DNA of 64,000 nt from CAWDCV01 sp963728125 (GCA_963728125.1 CAVSIZ010000014.1:21700-85699), one strand, 5' to 3'. Shown: positions 7,417 to 16,304, counted from the stretch's first letter. The notes: generated by a model not told the origin, from the letters alone. Program-made: numbers and translations.

Positions 7417-8772
7417 ATGGCGAACGTCCCAGCTCTCACAGACGAGGAGCGAGCCGAGTTGCAGCGCTTGCGCACCGAGGTGACGCGCCTTCGTACCGAG
7501 GTCGAGGCGAAGGAGGGTGACGTGCCGGCAGCGGGCCGCGGCCCAGCGCGGCAGCGGTGGCGGACCATCGTCGCCACGCTGCTCATCGTCATCGGTTGTG
7601 TGCTCGCCCCGCTGTCAGTCGTGGCGATCTGGAGCAGCAATCAGGTCACCGACACGGACCGGTACATCGCGACGGTGAGCCCGCTGGCCGACGAGCCGGC
7701 AATACAGGACGCCATCGCCGACAAGATCACCGCCCAAGTATTCACCTACATCGACGTCGAGGCGATCACGACGCAGGCAGTGGAAGCGCTCGGGAACCAG
7801 GGGCTGCCGCCGCAGGTCGCCACCCAGCTCCAGGCGCTGAGCGTGCCGCTTGCCAACGGAATCGAGAGCTTCACGCGCAGCCAGGTGGACCGTGTCGTGC
7901 AAAGCGATGCCTTCGCAGACGCCTGGGTTTCGGCCAACCGGGTGGCGCACGAGCAACTCGTCGCCGCCTTGACGGGCGAGACATCGGGATCCATCACGGT
8001 CGAGAACGACACCGTCAGCGTGAACATGGCCGCGTTCATCGCGACCGTCAAGGAGCGGCTCGTCGACCGAGGATTCACGCTGGCCGAGCGGATTCCCGAG
8101 GTCGAGGCCTCATTCGTCCTCTTCCAATCAGAGGACATCACCCGGGCGCAACGGGCCTTCAATCTGCTCGACAAGCTGGGGATCTGGCTGCCCATCGTCG
8201 CCCTGATCCTGATCGCCATCGGCGTCTACGTCGCCAAGAACCACCGCCGGGCCCTCGTCGGCGCCGGAATCGGGGTCTCCGTCGGCATGGTCGTCCTGGC
8301 CCTGGCATTGGCGATCTTCCGATCGATCTATCTCAACGCCGTTCCCGCCGATGTCCTGCCGCATGACGCCGCAGCGCTGCTCTACGACACCATCGTGCGA
8401 TTCCTGCGACTCGGCCTTCGTACCGTGCTGGTCCTTGCTCTGATCGTCGCCGCCGCAGCCTTCCTGACCGGGGAATCGGTCACCGCCGTCCGTACCCGTC
8501 GAGGATTGTCGACAGCCATCGGACGGCTCCGGGGAGGCGCCGAGCAGGCCGGCCTGAACACCGGCCCTGTTGGCGCCTGGGTGTACCGGAACAAGACGGC
8601 GCTGCGCATCGCCGCAGTGAGCGCGGCGTGCCTCGCGGTGGTGTTCTGGGGCCGGCCGACGGGCAAGGTCGTGATCGGCCTGAGCCTCGCCCTCCTCGTC
8701 GTTCTGGCAATCATCGAGTTCCTCGGGCGACCCAGCGAACCGACCCGGGACGTGTCGGCGTCCACCACGTGA
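7417..8772 (+). CDS. Actinobacterial integral membrane protein with N-terminal coiled coil
   Basis: The protein has 451 residues. A short coiled coil (EERAELQRLRTEVTRLRTEV) is followed by a first membrane helix near residues 48-70, a long extracytoplasmic domain of about 190 residues with repeated DPxI/ADKIT-type helices, and at least four further helices (GIWLPIVALILIAIGVYVA; VGMVVLALALAIF; VLVLALIVAAAAFL; a C-terminal pair). Proteins of this layout are widespread in actinobacteria without an assigned function. GGAGG eight bases before the ATG fixes the start, and the double-hairpin copy B lies directly upstream. It is probably expressed alone. Confidence 0.7.
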   Translation: MANVPALTDEERAELQRLRTEVTRLRTEVEAKEGDVPAAGRGPARQRWRTIVATLLIVIGCVLAPLSVVAIWSSNQVTDTDRYIATVSPLADEPAIQDAIADKITAQVFTYIDVEAITTQAVEALGNQGLPPQVATQLQALSVPLANGIESFTRSQVDRVVQSDAFADAWVSANRVAHEQLVAALTGETSGSITVENDTVSVNMAAFIATVKERLVDRGFTLAERIPEVEASFVLFQSEDITRAQRAFNLLDKLGIWLPIVALILIAIGVYVAKNHRRALVGAGIGVSVGMVVLALALAIFRSIYLNAVPADVLPHDAAALLYDTIVRFLRLGLRTVLVLALIVAAAAFLTGESVTAVRTRRGLSTAIGRLRGGAEQAGLNTGPVGAWVYRNKTALRIAAVSAACLAVVFWGRPTGKVVIGLSLALLVVLAIIEFLGRPSEPTRDVSASTT

Positions 8773-8847
8773 ACGCGTTTCGCGTCGCCAGGCCGCGCGC
8801 TGGCAGAGTCAAGGGAGTATCCGTCCGACCACGCAACACCTGAGCCC

Positions 8848-8997
8848 ATGCTTACGGCTCCGGTCCAACCCGCACAGCCCGGCTCCGTGGGACCGGACAT
8901 GATCCAGCAGCTCAAGGATCTCGCCGAGCTCAAGGACCAGGGCGTCCTCACCGACGAGGAATTCGCCGCTCAGAAGACCCGCATCCTCGGTACGTGA
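8848..8997 (+). CDS. Very small SHOCT-domain protein
   Basis: The 49-residue product is a short Pro/Gln linker followed by a single SHOCT unit, QQLKDLAELKDQGVLTDEEF, ending RILGT. No convincing ribosome site is visible upstream, so it could be weakly translated or be the tail of a lost larger protein. It shares its motif with the SHOCT protein at 4614. Confidence 0.55.
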   Translation: MLTAPVQPAQPGSVGPDMIQQLKDLAELKDQGVLTDEEFAAQKTRILGT

Positions 8998-9009
8998 CGG
9001 GCTCCAGGC

Positions 9010-9510
9010 TCAATGCACGATGACCTCGAGCAAGACGATCATCAATCCGAACGTGCCGTTGACGAGGCCCACTCCTACGGCCCTCGGCCACCCCCATTCG
9101 AGGCGGCGCGCATAGGTGACTCCCCAGACAACGAGTTGAGCCAGTCCGGTCCACAGAGCGAGCGTCAGGGCGACATCTTCGTCCAGGATGCCGACTCCGC
9201 CGAGCCCAAGAACGAGCAGCATCGGGGCTGGGCCGATCAGCATCGCCCACTCCTCCCTCATGGCAGTGACGGCGGCGTTCCAGTCGGGCTCCCCACCTTG
9301 TTTCAAGTGATGGGCAAGCGTCTCGGCGTACACGTGAGCGAGCCACAAGATGAGAAGCGTGACTACCGTCAGCGCGAGAATCTGGGCATCGGACTGGTTG
9401 CGCGCCGCGGCTCCGATGACGGCCATCGCCGCGATGGTGCCGTAGATGGCACCTGCCGCGTGTGTCCGAACGCCGATCGTTTGGGGGATCGCCGTCTTCG
9501 GCTTTGGCAT
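9010..9510 (-). CDS. Four-helix integral membrane protein of unknown function
   Basis: The protein has 166 residues with four predicted membrane helices: AGAIYGTIAAMAVIGAA, ILALTVVTLLILWLAHVYA, a pair around MLIGPAPMLLVLGLGGVGIL and LTLALWTGLAQLVVWGVTYA, and a C-terminal FGLMIVLLEVIV. The ATG chosen is preceded by AAGGAG, whereas the frame itself extends 35 codons further upstream. It faces away from the formylglycine-generating enzyme at 9600, so the 89 bases between them hold both promoters. No family name can be given with confidence. Confidence 0.7.
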   Translation of the reverse strand: MPKPKTAIPQTIGVRTHAAGAIYGTIAAMAVIGAAARNQSDAQILALTVVTLLILWLAHVYAETLAHHLKQGGEPDWNAAVTAMREEWAMLIGPAPMLLVLGLGGVGILDEDVALTLALWTGLAQLVVWGVTYARRLEWGWPRAVGVGLVNGTFGLMIVLLEVIVH

Positions 9511-9599
9511 GTGCCGCTCCTTCTCTGTGGCCTCCCGGGTGATTGTTCCGCGCGAAGCAGCTGCCGTCAGGTGTCGCAGCAGGTGTTTAGGCTGCCGAG

Positions 9600-10499
9600 A
9601 TGAGCATCGCGACACGGTCGCGCAAGGGCATGAGGCTCGTCCGCGGCGGCACGTTCGCGATGGGCAGCAACATGTTCTACCCGGAGGAGTCGCCAGTCCA
9701 CGACGTGGCGGTTGACGACCTGTGGGTCGATGAGCATCCCGTGACGAATGCGCAGTTCCGGCGGTTCGTCAAGGACACGGGCTACGTCACGGTCGCGGAG
9801 CGCACGCCGGACGCTGCAGATTTCCCCGGTGCGGATCCCGCTGTGTTGGTTCCGGGGTCGCAGGTGTTCACCCCGACGCCTGGGCCGGTGCCACTGGACG
9901 ACTGGACCCGATGGTGGCGCTGGCAGCCGGGTGCGGACTGGCGTCATCCAGAAGGCCCGGACAGCACCCTGCACGGCCGCGAGCTGCACCCGGTCGTCCA
10001 CGTGGGGTGGGAGGATGCCCGGGCCTACGCGCAATCGTGCGGCAAAGAACTGCCAACCGAGGCGGAGTGGGAGCATGCGGCGCGAGGCGGCATAGAGGGG
10101 GCGACCTATCCCTGGGGGAACGAATTCCAGCCCCGAGGTCGGGTGATGGCGAACACCTGGCACGGCCGATTTCCGTACGAGAACCTCCGGCCGCACGGGT
10201 TCTTTGGCACCTCTCCGGTCCGGAGCTTCCCGCCCAACGGCTATGCGCTGTTCGACGTCGCCGGCAATGTCTGGGAGTGGACGAGCACGCCCTGGGGGGA
10301 AACTCCGGGCGCCGAGGTGACGCCGGCCTGCTGTGCGCCGCAGCACGAGGTTACGGAAGAGGAACGTCGTGTCACCAAGGGTGGATCACACCTGTGCGCG
10401 CCGTCGTACTGCCACCGCTACCGGCCGGCCGCCCGTCAGGGGCATACCGTGAGAAGCACGACCAGCCACGTCGGGTTCCGCTGCGTCGCCCACGCCTAG
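9600..10499 (+). CDS. Formylglycine-generating enzyme (complete)
   Basis: The 299-residue enzyme would convert the sulfatase cysteine to formylglycine. It begins at once with RLVRGGTFAMGS, followed by HPVTNAQFRRFV, ADWRHPEGPDS, HPVVHVGWEDA, LPTEAEWEHAA and NVWEWTS. The C-terminus has GGSHLCAPSYCHRYRPAAR. Cys266 and Cys271 are five residues apart, as are the two active-site cysteines of characterised enzymes, so this is a true FGE and not only an FGE-like lectin or EgtB fold. It lies about 7.6 kb from the sulfatase and duplicates the activity of the linked enzyme at the left edge. Confidence 0.93.
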   Translation: MSIATRSRKGMRLVRGGTFAMGSNMFYPEESPVHDVAVDDLWVDEHPVTNAQFRRFVKDTGYVTVAERTPDAADFPGADPAVLVPGSQVFTPTPGPVPLDDWTRWWRWQPGADWRHPEGPDSTLHGRELHPVVHVGWEDARAYAQSCGKELPTEAEWEHAARGGIEGATYPWGNEFQPRGRVMANTWHGRFPYENLRPHGFFGTSPVRSFPPNGYALFDVAGNVWEWTSTPWGETPGAEVTPACCAPQHEVTEEERRVTKGGSHLCAPSYCHRYRPAARQGHTVRSTTSHVGFRCVAHA

Positions 10500-10515
10500 G
10501 GGGAAGCGGGACACT

Positions 10516-10586
10516 CATCCGTGACGGGTGGGGATCGGGGCTGCCACGGCAGGCACAGTTGTGGGATCACGTGAGAGGAAGTGATC
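10516..10586 (+). promoter_or_regulatory. Double-hairpin element, copy C
   Basis: The first dyad is CATCCG-tga-CGGGTG; the second is GATCAC-N10-GTGATC, ending five bases before the ATG of the LURP-one-like gene. The loop of the second dyad carries gagaggaa, the only ribosome-binding sequence available, so folding would bury it. This copy therefore suggests control at the level of translation. Confidence 0.45.
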
Positions 10587-10591
10587 GCCAC

Positions 10592-11098
10592 ATGGCTCTT
10601 CTGCGCAGACGCGAGGACAACGGGCACGTCCACTACCGGATGAGGGAGAAGCTGCTCGCCATCGGTGACGACTATGTGATCGAAGATGACGATGGCGTCC
10701 CTCGATACCGGGTCAACGGCAAGGCCATCCGGTTCCGGGACACCTGGGTGCTCGAAGACCCAGACGGGCACGAAATCGCTCGAATCCGCGAGAAAAAGCT
10801 CTCGATCCGCGATGCCATCACGATCGAGATCGGCGGGCGACAAGCAAAGGTCAAGAAGGCGCTCGTGGGGATCCGTGACCGCTTCCACGTCGAGGTCGAC
10901 GGGGGAGAGGACCTGAAGATCCACGGCAACATCGTCGACCACGAGTACCGGATAGATCAGGGCGGACGCACCGTCGCCGAGGTCTCCAAACGGTGGTTTC
11001 GAGTACGCGACACCTATGGGGTCGAGGTGCATGACGAGGCCGACACGGCGCTCATCCTCGCTGCGACCGTCGCCGTCGAGGCGCTTGCCCACGACTAA
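10592..11098 (+). CDS. LURP-one-related (tubby-like) protein
   Basis: The 168-residue protein is built of repeated short strands: YRMREKLLAIGDDYVIEDDD, YRVNGKAIRFRDTWVLED, IARIREKKLSIRDAITIEI, and RTVAEVSKRWFRVRDTYGVE. This is the pattern of the LOR/DUF567 beta-barrel related to Tubby C-terminal domains and scramblases. The first and last repeats carry the family sequences 'MREKLLAIGDD' and 'KRWFRVRDTYGVE'. The function in bacteria is unknown; phospholipid or membrane association is only a family-level guess. Its start lies inside or beside hairpin copy C. Confidence 0.85.
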   Translation: MALLRRREDNGHVHYRMREKLLAIGDDYVIEDDDGVPRYRVNGKAIRFRDTWVLEDPDGHEIARIREKKLSIRDAITIEIGGRQAKVKKALVGIRDRFHVEVDGGEDLKIHGNIVDHEYRIDQGGRTVAEVSKRWFRVRDTYGVEVHDEADTALILAATVAVEALAHD

Positions 11099-11110
11099 TC
11101 GCCCACACGG

Positions 11111-12160
11111 TCAGGACCACAGCGACTGGTGGAAGCTGAAGACATTCCCGGGGTCGTATTCCCGCTTGATCGCCAGCAGCGCCGCGTAGTTGTCGCCGTG
11201 GTAGGCGTCTGCCCAGTCGACGAGGTCCGGATTGGGGAAGTTGGGATAGGCGCCCGAGGCCCAGGGATGTGTCGTCGCTGACGAACGTGTCGTCCATTCG
11301 TGCGCTGCGGCTCGCGAGGAATCTGGAGCGTGGCCGGGGACGGTGGCGGCGTGGTCGAGCAGAAACTGCTCGTGCCGATGCACGAAGGCGGTCGCGTCTG
11401 CGGAGATGCGGTTGTATGCCCCGCCCATCGGGGTGAACACCAGTTCTCGCGACTGGTCGGGCCGCCCGGCATGGGTAAAGGTACGAAGAAGCGCGGCAGT
11501 CGCGGATGAGGGCAGCGGTCCGCGGAAGAACTCAGCCGCGCTCCACATCAACTCTTGTCGTTCAAGCCCGATCGTCGGGTCCGCGTCGAGTCCGGTGAGC
11601 GCTCGTTTGGCGTCTCGGTAGGACGACTCGCTCATCGAGGCCGCCGACGGTTGTGCGCCGCTAGCCACGATCAGCTCTTCCAGCATCCGGTTCGTGGTTT
11701 CCCTACCCGCAATGACTGCGCCGAACATGCTGACTGCCGGTGATCCAGTGCCAGATGTCCTCAGCCGCAGGCTCGCGCTGACCTCGTCCGGCGCACTCGG
11801 CGCCCAGGTCTGCCAGGCCTCAATCAGGGCTTCGGCATGGCGGTACGGCCAGCTCAACTCGAATGCCGTCGCGTCGGGCGCGCCCACGACGCGAAAGACC
11901 AGGCGGGTCACGATGCCGAACTGGCCACCGCCCGCGCCCCGCAACGCCCAGAACAACCGCTCGTGACGGCCGTTATCGCAATCGACGATACGGCCGTCCG
12001 CCAGGACGACCTGAGCAGCGAGCAGTTGGTCGCACGTCAATCCATACCTGCGGCCCAGGATGCCGATGCCGCCGCCGAGGGTGAGGCCGGCAATGCCCAC
12101 GGTGTCGCCACAGCCGGCCGGCAGGGCGCCATCGGCGACGTTCCCGGTCCCGGCGCCCAC
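11111..12160 (-). pseudogene. FAD-linked (BBE-type) oxidoreductase lacking its N-terminus
   Basis: The frame encodes the second half of a PCMH flavin domain (PAGCGDTVGIAGLTLGGGIG, then LLAAQVVLADGRIVDCDN and LFWALRGAGGGQFGIVT) and the whole substrate domain, ending with the berberine-bridge motif YHGDNYAALLAIKREYDPGN. Family members are about 450-470 residues; this frame has 349, so about 110 N-terminal residues, including the flavin-attachment His region, are gone. The sequence upstream belongs to the 3' end of the next gene, 22 bases away. The only start is a GTG in mid-domain. It is probably inactive. Confidence 0.75.
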
Positions 12161-12182
12161 GTGCCCGGATGACGAGCCAGAG

Positions 12183-13550
12183 CTAGAAGTAGTCGAACAG
12201 CGGCGGGAACACCAGGATGACGGTCCACGCCCAGACGGCGTAGACCGCGACGTAGCGCGTCTGCCATCGCTCCAGGTGCTCGAATGGACGTCGGTGGCGC
12301 ACGAAGCCGAAGAGCAGCACTGCGGTCCAGGCGAGGTTGGTCAGGAGGATGACGTTCTCTCCGAGGGCAGCTGCCTTGTTCGGCGTGGTGCCGAACTCGG
12401 TGATGCGACCGGTGATGGCGGCCAAGACCAGAATGTCGATCAGCGTTGCACTGATGGCGAGCGCGAGCTGCAACCAGTCGAAGAGGCCGGGCCGAGCGCT
12501 CGGATCCCGTGCCGAGATCGCGTACAGCAGCAGCCCGAGCACGATCACGAGCAAGACATTGAAGAGAATCAGGACGTCGCGCTCGACGTCGATGAAGCTG
12601 GTCGTGACCAGGATGGCGACGATGAACGCCAGCAACGCGGCGGTGAACAGTGGCGTGAACACTCGGGTCAAGACCGGCGCCATGTTCTCGACGACGCTCT
12701 GCTTGGCCTCGACCAAGCGAGCTGCCACCACGACCGCCGCCATGGCGCCGCACGGCAGCACCCAGCCCTGGATGAACGCATCCACATCGAGGCCAATGGC
12801 GCTGAACACGCCCACCGTCACCGCTGCGAGCAGGCCGCCGCCGAGCGCGAAGAGCACGTAGTAGATGAACCACTCACCCGTGAATCGGATGAAGTCCATG
12901 CGCTTGCGATCGGAGCGCCAATCACCCCCGGCGTACGCGATGCCGACGACGAGCCACAGCGCCAGTGGCAGATGGATTGCCGTAAGGACGATGCTCTGCG
13001 AGTTCTCTGCCAGCGGATAGATGTTGGCGCCGACGACGCCGAGCGCGAGCAGCGCCAGCAGGATGCCGACGACCGGCGCGGTGACCCGCCGCCGAATGGC
13101 GAAGTACGCAGTGAGCGGTGCCAGCGCGAACAGGCTGGTGTTGCGCAGGTAGAAGCTCTCGTCGTCGGCGAAATCGAGGCCGAAGAGCTCGGGGACTTTG
13201 ATGCTGAGGGCGGCCGCTGCAGCGCAGCACCCGACGAGCAGCAGGTCGCGATGCGATCCAGCCGGCGTGGCTGCCGTCGGATCACCCGCGACCACGAGCT
13301 GCTTCCACAAGCGTTCGGAGTGGACCTGCGCGAACTCCCGAGACAGGTTGTCGAGGTTGCCCATCCGCGTCACGGCAACCAGGAACGCCTCTTCGGGTCG
13401 CAGGTCCGCCCTCATCAGGTCGGTGATCGATGCCCGCAGGTGATCCTCGAGCTCCTCGACGTCGGTGTCGTGCACGGCCCGTCGGCGCCGCATGTAGCTG
13501 CGCCACGCAGCGATCTGGGTTTCCAGGTTCTCGTCGCTATGCACGGTCAC
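12183..13550 (-). CDS. Polytopic membrane protein with N-terminal HAAS/permease-prefix domain
   Basis: The protein has 455 residues. The first about 75 residues (WRSYMRRRRAVHDTDVEELE, FLVAVTRMGNLDNLSREFA) form the helical HAAS/permease-prefix module that usually sits next to PadR regulators. About ten membrane helices follow, DUF4153-like. The GTG start overlaps the spacing of the PadR stop (stop, one base, start), with GGAGG inside the PadR coding end, so the two genes form one translational unit. The usual inference is that PadR represses its own operon and the membrane protein responds to envelope stress or drugs; this is not shown here. Confidence 0.8.
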   Translation of the reverse strand: MTVHSDENLETQIAAWRSYMRRRRAVHDTDVEELEDHLRASITDLMRADLRPEEAFLVAVTRMGNLDNLSREFAQVHSERLWKQLVVAGDPTAATPAGSHRDLLLVGCCAAAAALSIKVPELFGLDFADDESFYLRNTSLFALAPLTAYFAIRRRVTAPVVGILLALLALGVVGANIYPLAENSQSIVLTAIHLPLALWLVVGIAYAGGDWRSDRKRMDFIRFTGEWFIYYVLFALGGGLLAAVTVGVFSAIGLDVDAFIQGWVLPCGAMAAVVVAARLVEAKQSVVENMAPVLTRVFTPLFTAALLAFIVAILVTTSFIDVERDVLILFNVLLVIVLGLLLYAISARDPSARPGLFDWLQLALAISATLIDILVLAAITGRITEFGTTPNKAAALGENVILLTNLAWTAVLLFGFVRHRRPFEHLERWQTRYVAVYAVWAWTVILVFPPLFDYF

Positions 13551-13551
13551 G

Positions 13552-13920
13552 TCAGGCCTCCTGGGAAAGCGCTACGTCCGGTCGGGACTCCACGGCGAGT
13601 CGCCAGACGTTTCTCAGCGCGCTGTCGACCGCTGCCCACTGCCGACGTTGCTCGGCCAGTTCGGCACGTCCGTGGGCAGTGATCCGGTAGTACTTGCGTC
13701 GACGCCCACCCGGCGGGGTGCGCCAGGTCGCCTCGATGGACCCCGCTCGCTCTAATCGGTGCAGGAGCGGGTAAAGCAGGCCGTCGGTCCACGCCAGCTC
13801 GCCCGCGGACATTTCGTTGACGCGTTTGAGAATCGCGTATCCGTAGCTCTCTCCCTGCAGCAAGATGCCGAGCACCATCGGCGTGGCCGACGCGGCCACC
13901 AGGTCCTTCGCGACGTGCAC
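13552..13920 (-). CDS. PadR family transcriptional regulator
   Basis: The 122-residue winged-helix protein shows the PadR core: LVAASATPMVLGILLQGESY, GYAILKRVNE, DGLLYPLLHRLERAGSIEAT, and the wing GGRRRKYYRITAHGRAEL. A C-terminal helix should mediate dimerisation. The GTG start has AGGAG six bases upstream. It heads a two-gene operon with the HAAS-domain membrane protein. An imperfect dyad with CTAGA and TCTAG arms lies about 20 bases upstream (near 13935-13963) and is a candidate self-operator. Confidence 0.92.
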   Translation of the reverse strand: MHVAKDLVAASATPMVLGILLQGESYGYAILKRVNEMSAGELAWTDGLLYPLLHRLERAGSIEATWRTPPGGRRRKYYRITAHGRAELAEQRRQWAAVDSALRNVWRLAVESRPDVALSQEA

Positions 13921-13959
13921 CGAACGCTCCTGACCCTAGAGGTGCGATGCATAGTACTT

Positions 13960-15468
13960 CTAGGTATAGCTGGAGTCCACGGACACGGGATACAGCGTGT
14001 CGAATCGCTGGCGTGCCCTCACGTAGTGCGCCCGGCGGTCGGGATGGGGGTGGTACGTACCTTCGATCGGCGCGGCCGCGCGCTCGGCATCGGGCGCGAG
14101 GGTCTCCAAGGCGAGGAGAGCGGTTCCGCGCAACGTTGCCCGCTTCATGGCGACGTGCGCTACCGGCGTATCCGCCGCGTCGGCGACGAGCTGCAGCAGG
14201 TGCGGCAAGCTCTGCGCGATCCGTCCCGACGCGACGATCTGAGGTGACGCTCCGGTCACGATCATCAGCTGGTCGACCACCCGGGCATAGCTGATGGCAA
14301 CGCCCTCCGCGCTCGCCCGGAAGATCGCCTCCGCCGTGGTACCGGCCGACAGCCCGGCAATGACGGCCCGGGCGGTCGCGGCCCACCCGGTACTGCGCTC
14401 TCCGCTGAGGAAGGGCACGACCGCCGGACTCGCGCGATCGGGTTCGCCGGCGAGAACTGCATCGAGCAATGTGTCGTCATCGACCAAGCGCAGTGTGCTG
14501 CGCAGCCACGCAACGAGCCGACCGACGTCGTTAATCGCGCCGCCGAGGAGGCTGCGGCCCGTGTCGATCCGATAGCACCACAGACCGGACGGGATCGACT
14601 CGGGGATTCCGTCCACGAGGACGCGTATGGCGCCGCTCGTCGCTGCGGCCGCGGCGGCGGTCGAGGCATCTGCAGCGCCCGTGCCAAGGTTGCTGGACAA
14701 GCCGTCAGCGATCGTTGGGAACCACGCAGCTGATGCGAGCGCCGGCCACCTGCGAGCAACCTGAGCGCGGGCGACACCGTCGATCGGTATGCCGGGATCC
14801 TGCACGGGGGAGAGCTGATTCCGGTCGACGCCCGACGCCGCGAGCATCTCGCTGTCCCACTGCCCGGTTCTGCGGTCAAGCAGCCCAGTCCACGCGGCGG
14901 TTGGAGTTCCCGCGACGGTCGTGCCGAGCAGCCGCTGCTGCACGTACTCGCCGAGCGACACCCACCTGGACACTCGGTGAACCAGCTCCGGTTGTACCTC
15001 CTGGAGCCACAGCAGCCGGGGAGCGAGGTAGCTGGTGTGCAAGCGCGTCCCGGTGCGTTGCTGAACGACTGCCTCGTCGAGCTGCTCGCGCAGCTGCGTG
15101 ACGTAGGCAGCACACCGACTGTCTGCGTAGGTGTAGCAAGGGGTGAGCGCCCGACCGCTCGCATCCATGCCGACGAGCGAGGAGGCGAACGTGTCCATGG
15201 CCACGCCGGCGATGGCCCGACGTGGATCGGCGCCGGTGAGACGGTCAAGCAGCGCCTCGACCTCGTCGCAGACCTGATCGGGATCGATCTGTGACGTCCC
15301 GTCGGTGTCGGTGGCGAAGGCGTGAGGAAGCTTCGCCCGCTTTCCTACGGGGCGACCCGTCGCGTCGTAGATCGCGGCGCGGGTTGCGGTCGAGCCGACG
15401 TCCAGAGCAAGAACGAGGGGTTCTCGAGCCTCGGCCTGCGACACCGCGAAGCGATCGGCTGAAGCCAC
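13960..15468 (-). CDS. FGGY family carbohydrate kinase
   Basis: The 502-residue sugar kinase has the N-terminal phosphate-binding LALDVGSTATRAAIYD, the substrate-side GVAMDTFASSLVGMD, a HTSYLAPRLLWL helix and the C-terminal ATP domain with VASGRIAQSLPHLLQLVAD. It looks closest to gluconate/xylulose-type kinases, but the sugar cannot be fixed from sequence. A VOC gene lies upstream on the same strand with only three bases between, so the two are probably co-transcribed. A 6-phosphogluconate dehydrogenase gene lies far away at 51.9 kb, which would fit gluconate use, but the two are not linked. Confidence 0.88.
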   Translation of the reverse strand: MASADRFAVSQAEAREPLVLALDVGSTATRAAIYDATGRPVGKRAKLPHAFATDTDGTSQIDPDQVCDEVEALLDRLTGADPRRAIAGVAMDTFASSLVGMDASGRALTPCYTYADSRCAAYVTQLREQLDEAVVQQRTGTRLHTSYLAPRLLWLQEVQPELVHRVSRWVSLGEYVQQRLLGTTVAGTPTAAWTGLLDRRTGQWDSEMLAASGVDRNQLSPVQDPGIPIDGVARAQVARRWPALASAAWFPTIADGLSSNLGTGAADASTAAAAAATSGAIRVLVDGIPESIPSGLWCYRIDTGRSLLGGAINDVGRLVAWLRSTLRLVDDDTLLDAVLAGEPDRASPAVVPFLSGERSTGWAATARAVIAGLSAGTTAEAIFRASAEGVAISYARVVDQLMIVTGASPQIVASGRIAQSLPHLLQLVADAADTPVAHVAMKRATLRGTALLALETLAPDAERAAAPIEGTYHPHPDRRAHYVRARQRFDTLYPVSVDSSYT

Positions 15469-15471
15469 GGC

Positions 15472-15855
15472 TCACTCCTTCCTCAACTGTGCTGGCTCGA
15501 CACGAGAGCGCAGCACGCAGAACTCGTTGCCTTCCGGGTCGGCCAGCACGACCCACGACGCGTCCGGCGGCTGCCCGACATCCACATGCCGCGCTCCCAG
15601 GTCGAGGAGACGTTGGACCTCCCCGTCCTGGTCGCGATCTGTCGCGTTGACGTCGATGTGCAGGCGATTCTTGACCGTCTTGCCCTCGGGCACGGGAGAG
15701 AAGACCAGCGTCGGAGAGGAGCCGTCCGGAGGAGAGATCTCTACTCCGTCGGACTCGTCGTAGGTGACCGTGTAGTCGAGGACGGTTGCCCACCAGCGAG
15801 CCTGCGCCTGCGCGTCACGCGCATCGATCGAGAGTTCGGTGAACCGGCAGGCCAT
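15472..15855 (-). CDS. VOC (glyoxalase/bleomycin-resistance fold) protein
   Basis: The 127-residue single VOC domain shows FTELSIDARDAQAQARWWAT, TVTYDESDGVEISPPDG, NRLHIDVNATDRDQ and ADPEGNEFCVL. The second ATG is preferred because AAGGAG lies seven bases before it, whereas the upstream GTG is too close. It probably precedes the sugar kinase in one transcript. It belongs to the class of stand-alone actinobacterial VOC proteins with unknown ligands. Confidence 0.88.
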   Translation of the reverse strand: MACRFTELSIDARDAQAQARWWATVLDYTVTYDESDGVEISPPDGSSPTLVFSPVPEGKTVKNRLHIDVNATDRDQDGEVQRLLDLGARHVDVGQPPDASWVVLADPEGNEFCVLRSRVEPAQLRKE

Positions 15856-15901
15856 GCGCACACTCCTTCCGGATGGAGCGGGAGAGCGGTAGGACGTAGG
15901 T

Positions 15902-16297
15902 ATGGATCAGCCGGTAAACGTTAACCACGCCCTCCGGTCGTTCGATGACATCTATAGCCCGCGCATCGTGGCGCGCGTCAACGACTACGACGTCCGTATC
16001 GCGCACGCCAAGGGCGAGCACGTCTGGCATGTCCACGAGGACACCGACGAGTTCTTCCTCGTCGTGGACGGTCAGTTCGACGTCGCGCTGCGAGATGCCG
16101 ACGGAAGCGAGACGTCGGTCCGGCTCGAGCAGGGGGACGTCTTCGTCGTGCCGAGGGGCACCGAGCACAAGCCGTCGTCCGCGGGCGCATCCATCCTCAT
16201 GTTCGAGCCAACCGGAACGTCGAGCACGGGCGATCGTCACGACGCCATCCCGGACCACGTCGACAGCACGACGGGGCACGAGCTGGACCAGCGGTAG
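15902..16297 (+). CDS. Small cupin-domain protein
   Basis: The 131-residue single-domain cupin has the two motifs GEHVWHVHEDTDEFFLVVDG (metal-binding His, His, Glu) and LEQGDVFVVPRGTEHKP (His). The arrangement suggests a metal-dependent sugar-phosphate isomerase or small-molecule binding fold, with no specific substrate visible. It is divergent from the VOC gene and convergent with the CapA-like gene, so it is probably monocistronic. Confidence 0.9.
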   Translation: MDQPVNVNHALRSFDDIYSPRIVARVNDYDVRIAHAKGEHVWHVHEDTDEFFLVVDGQFDVALRDADGSETSVRLEQGDVFVVPRGTEHKPSSAGASILMFEPTGTSSTGDRHDAIPDHVDSTTGHELDQR

Positions 16298-16304
16298 GGC
16301 GGCG

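Noticed and set aside
12875..12895. A CACCCG...CGGATG dyad like the hairpin element
   Set aside because: It lies inside the coding sequence of the HAAS-domain protein and is not followed by the second dyad; probably chance.
12060..13682. A 540-codon open frame on the + strand
   Set aside because: Antisense to the HAAS-domain membrane protein and to the oxidoreductase; composition is that of a shadow frame.
13930..13965. A clear PadR operator upstream of the PadR gene
   Set aside because: Only an imperfect dyad is visible; mentioned as a candidate in the gene entry but not listed as a site.
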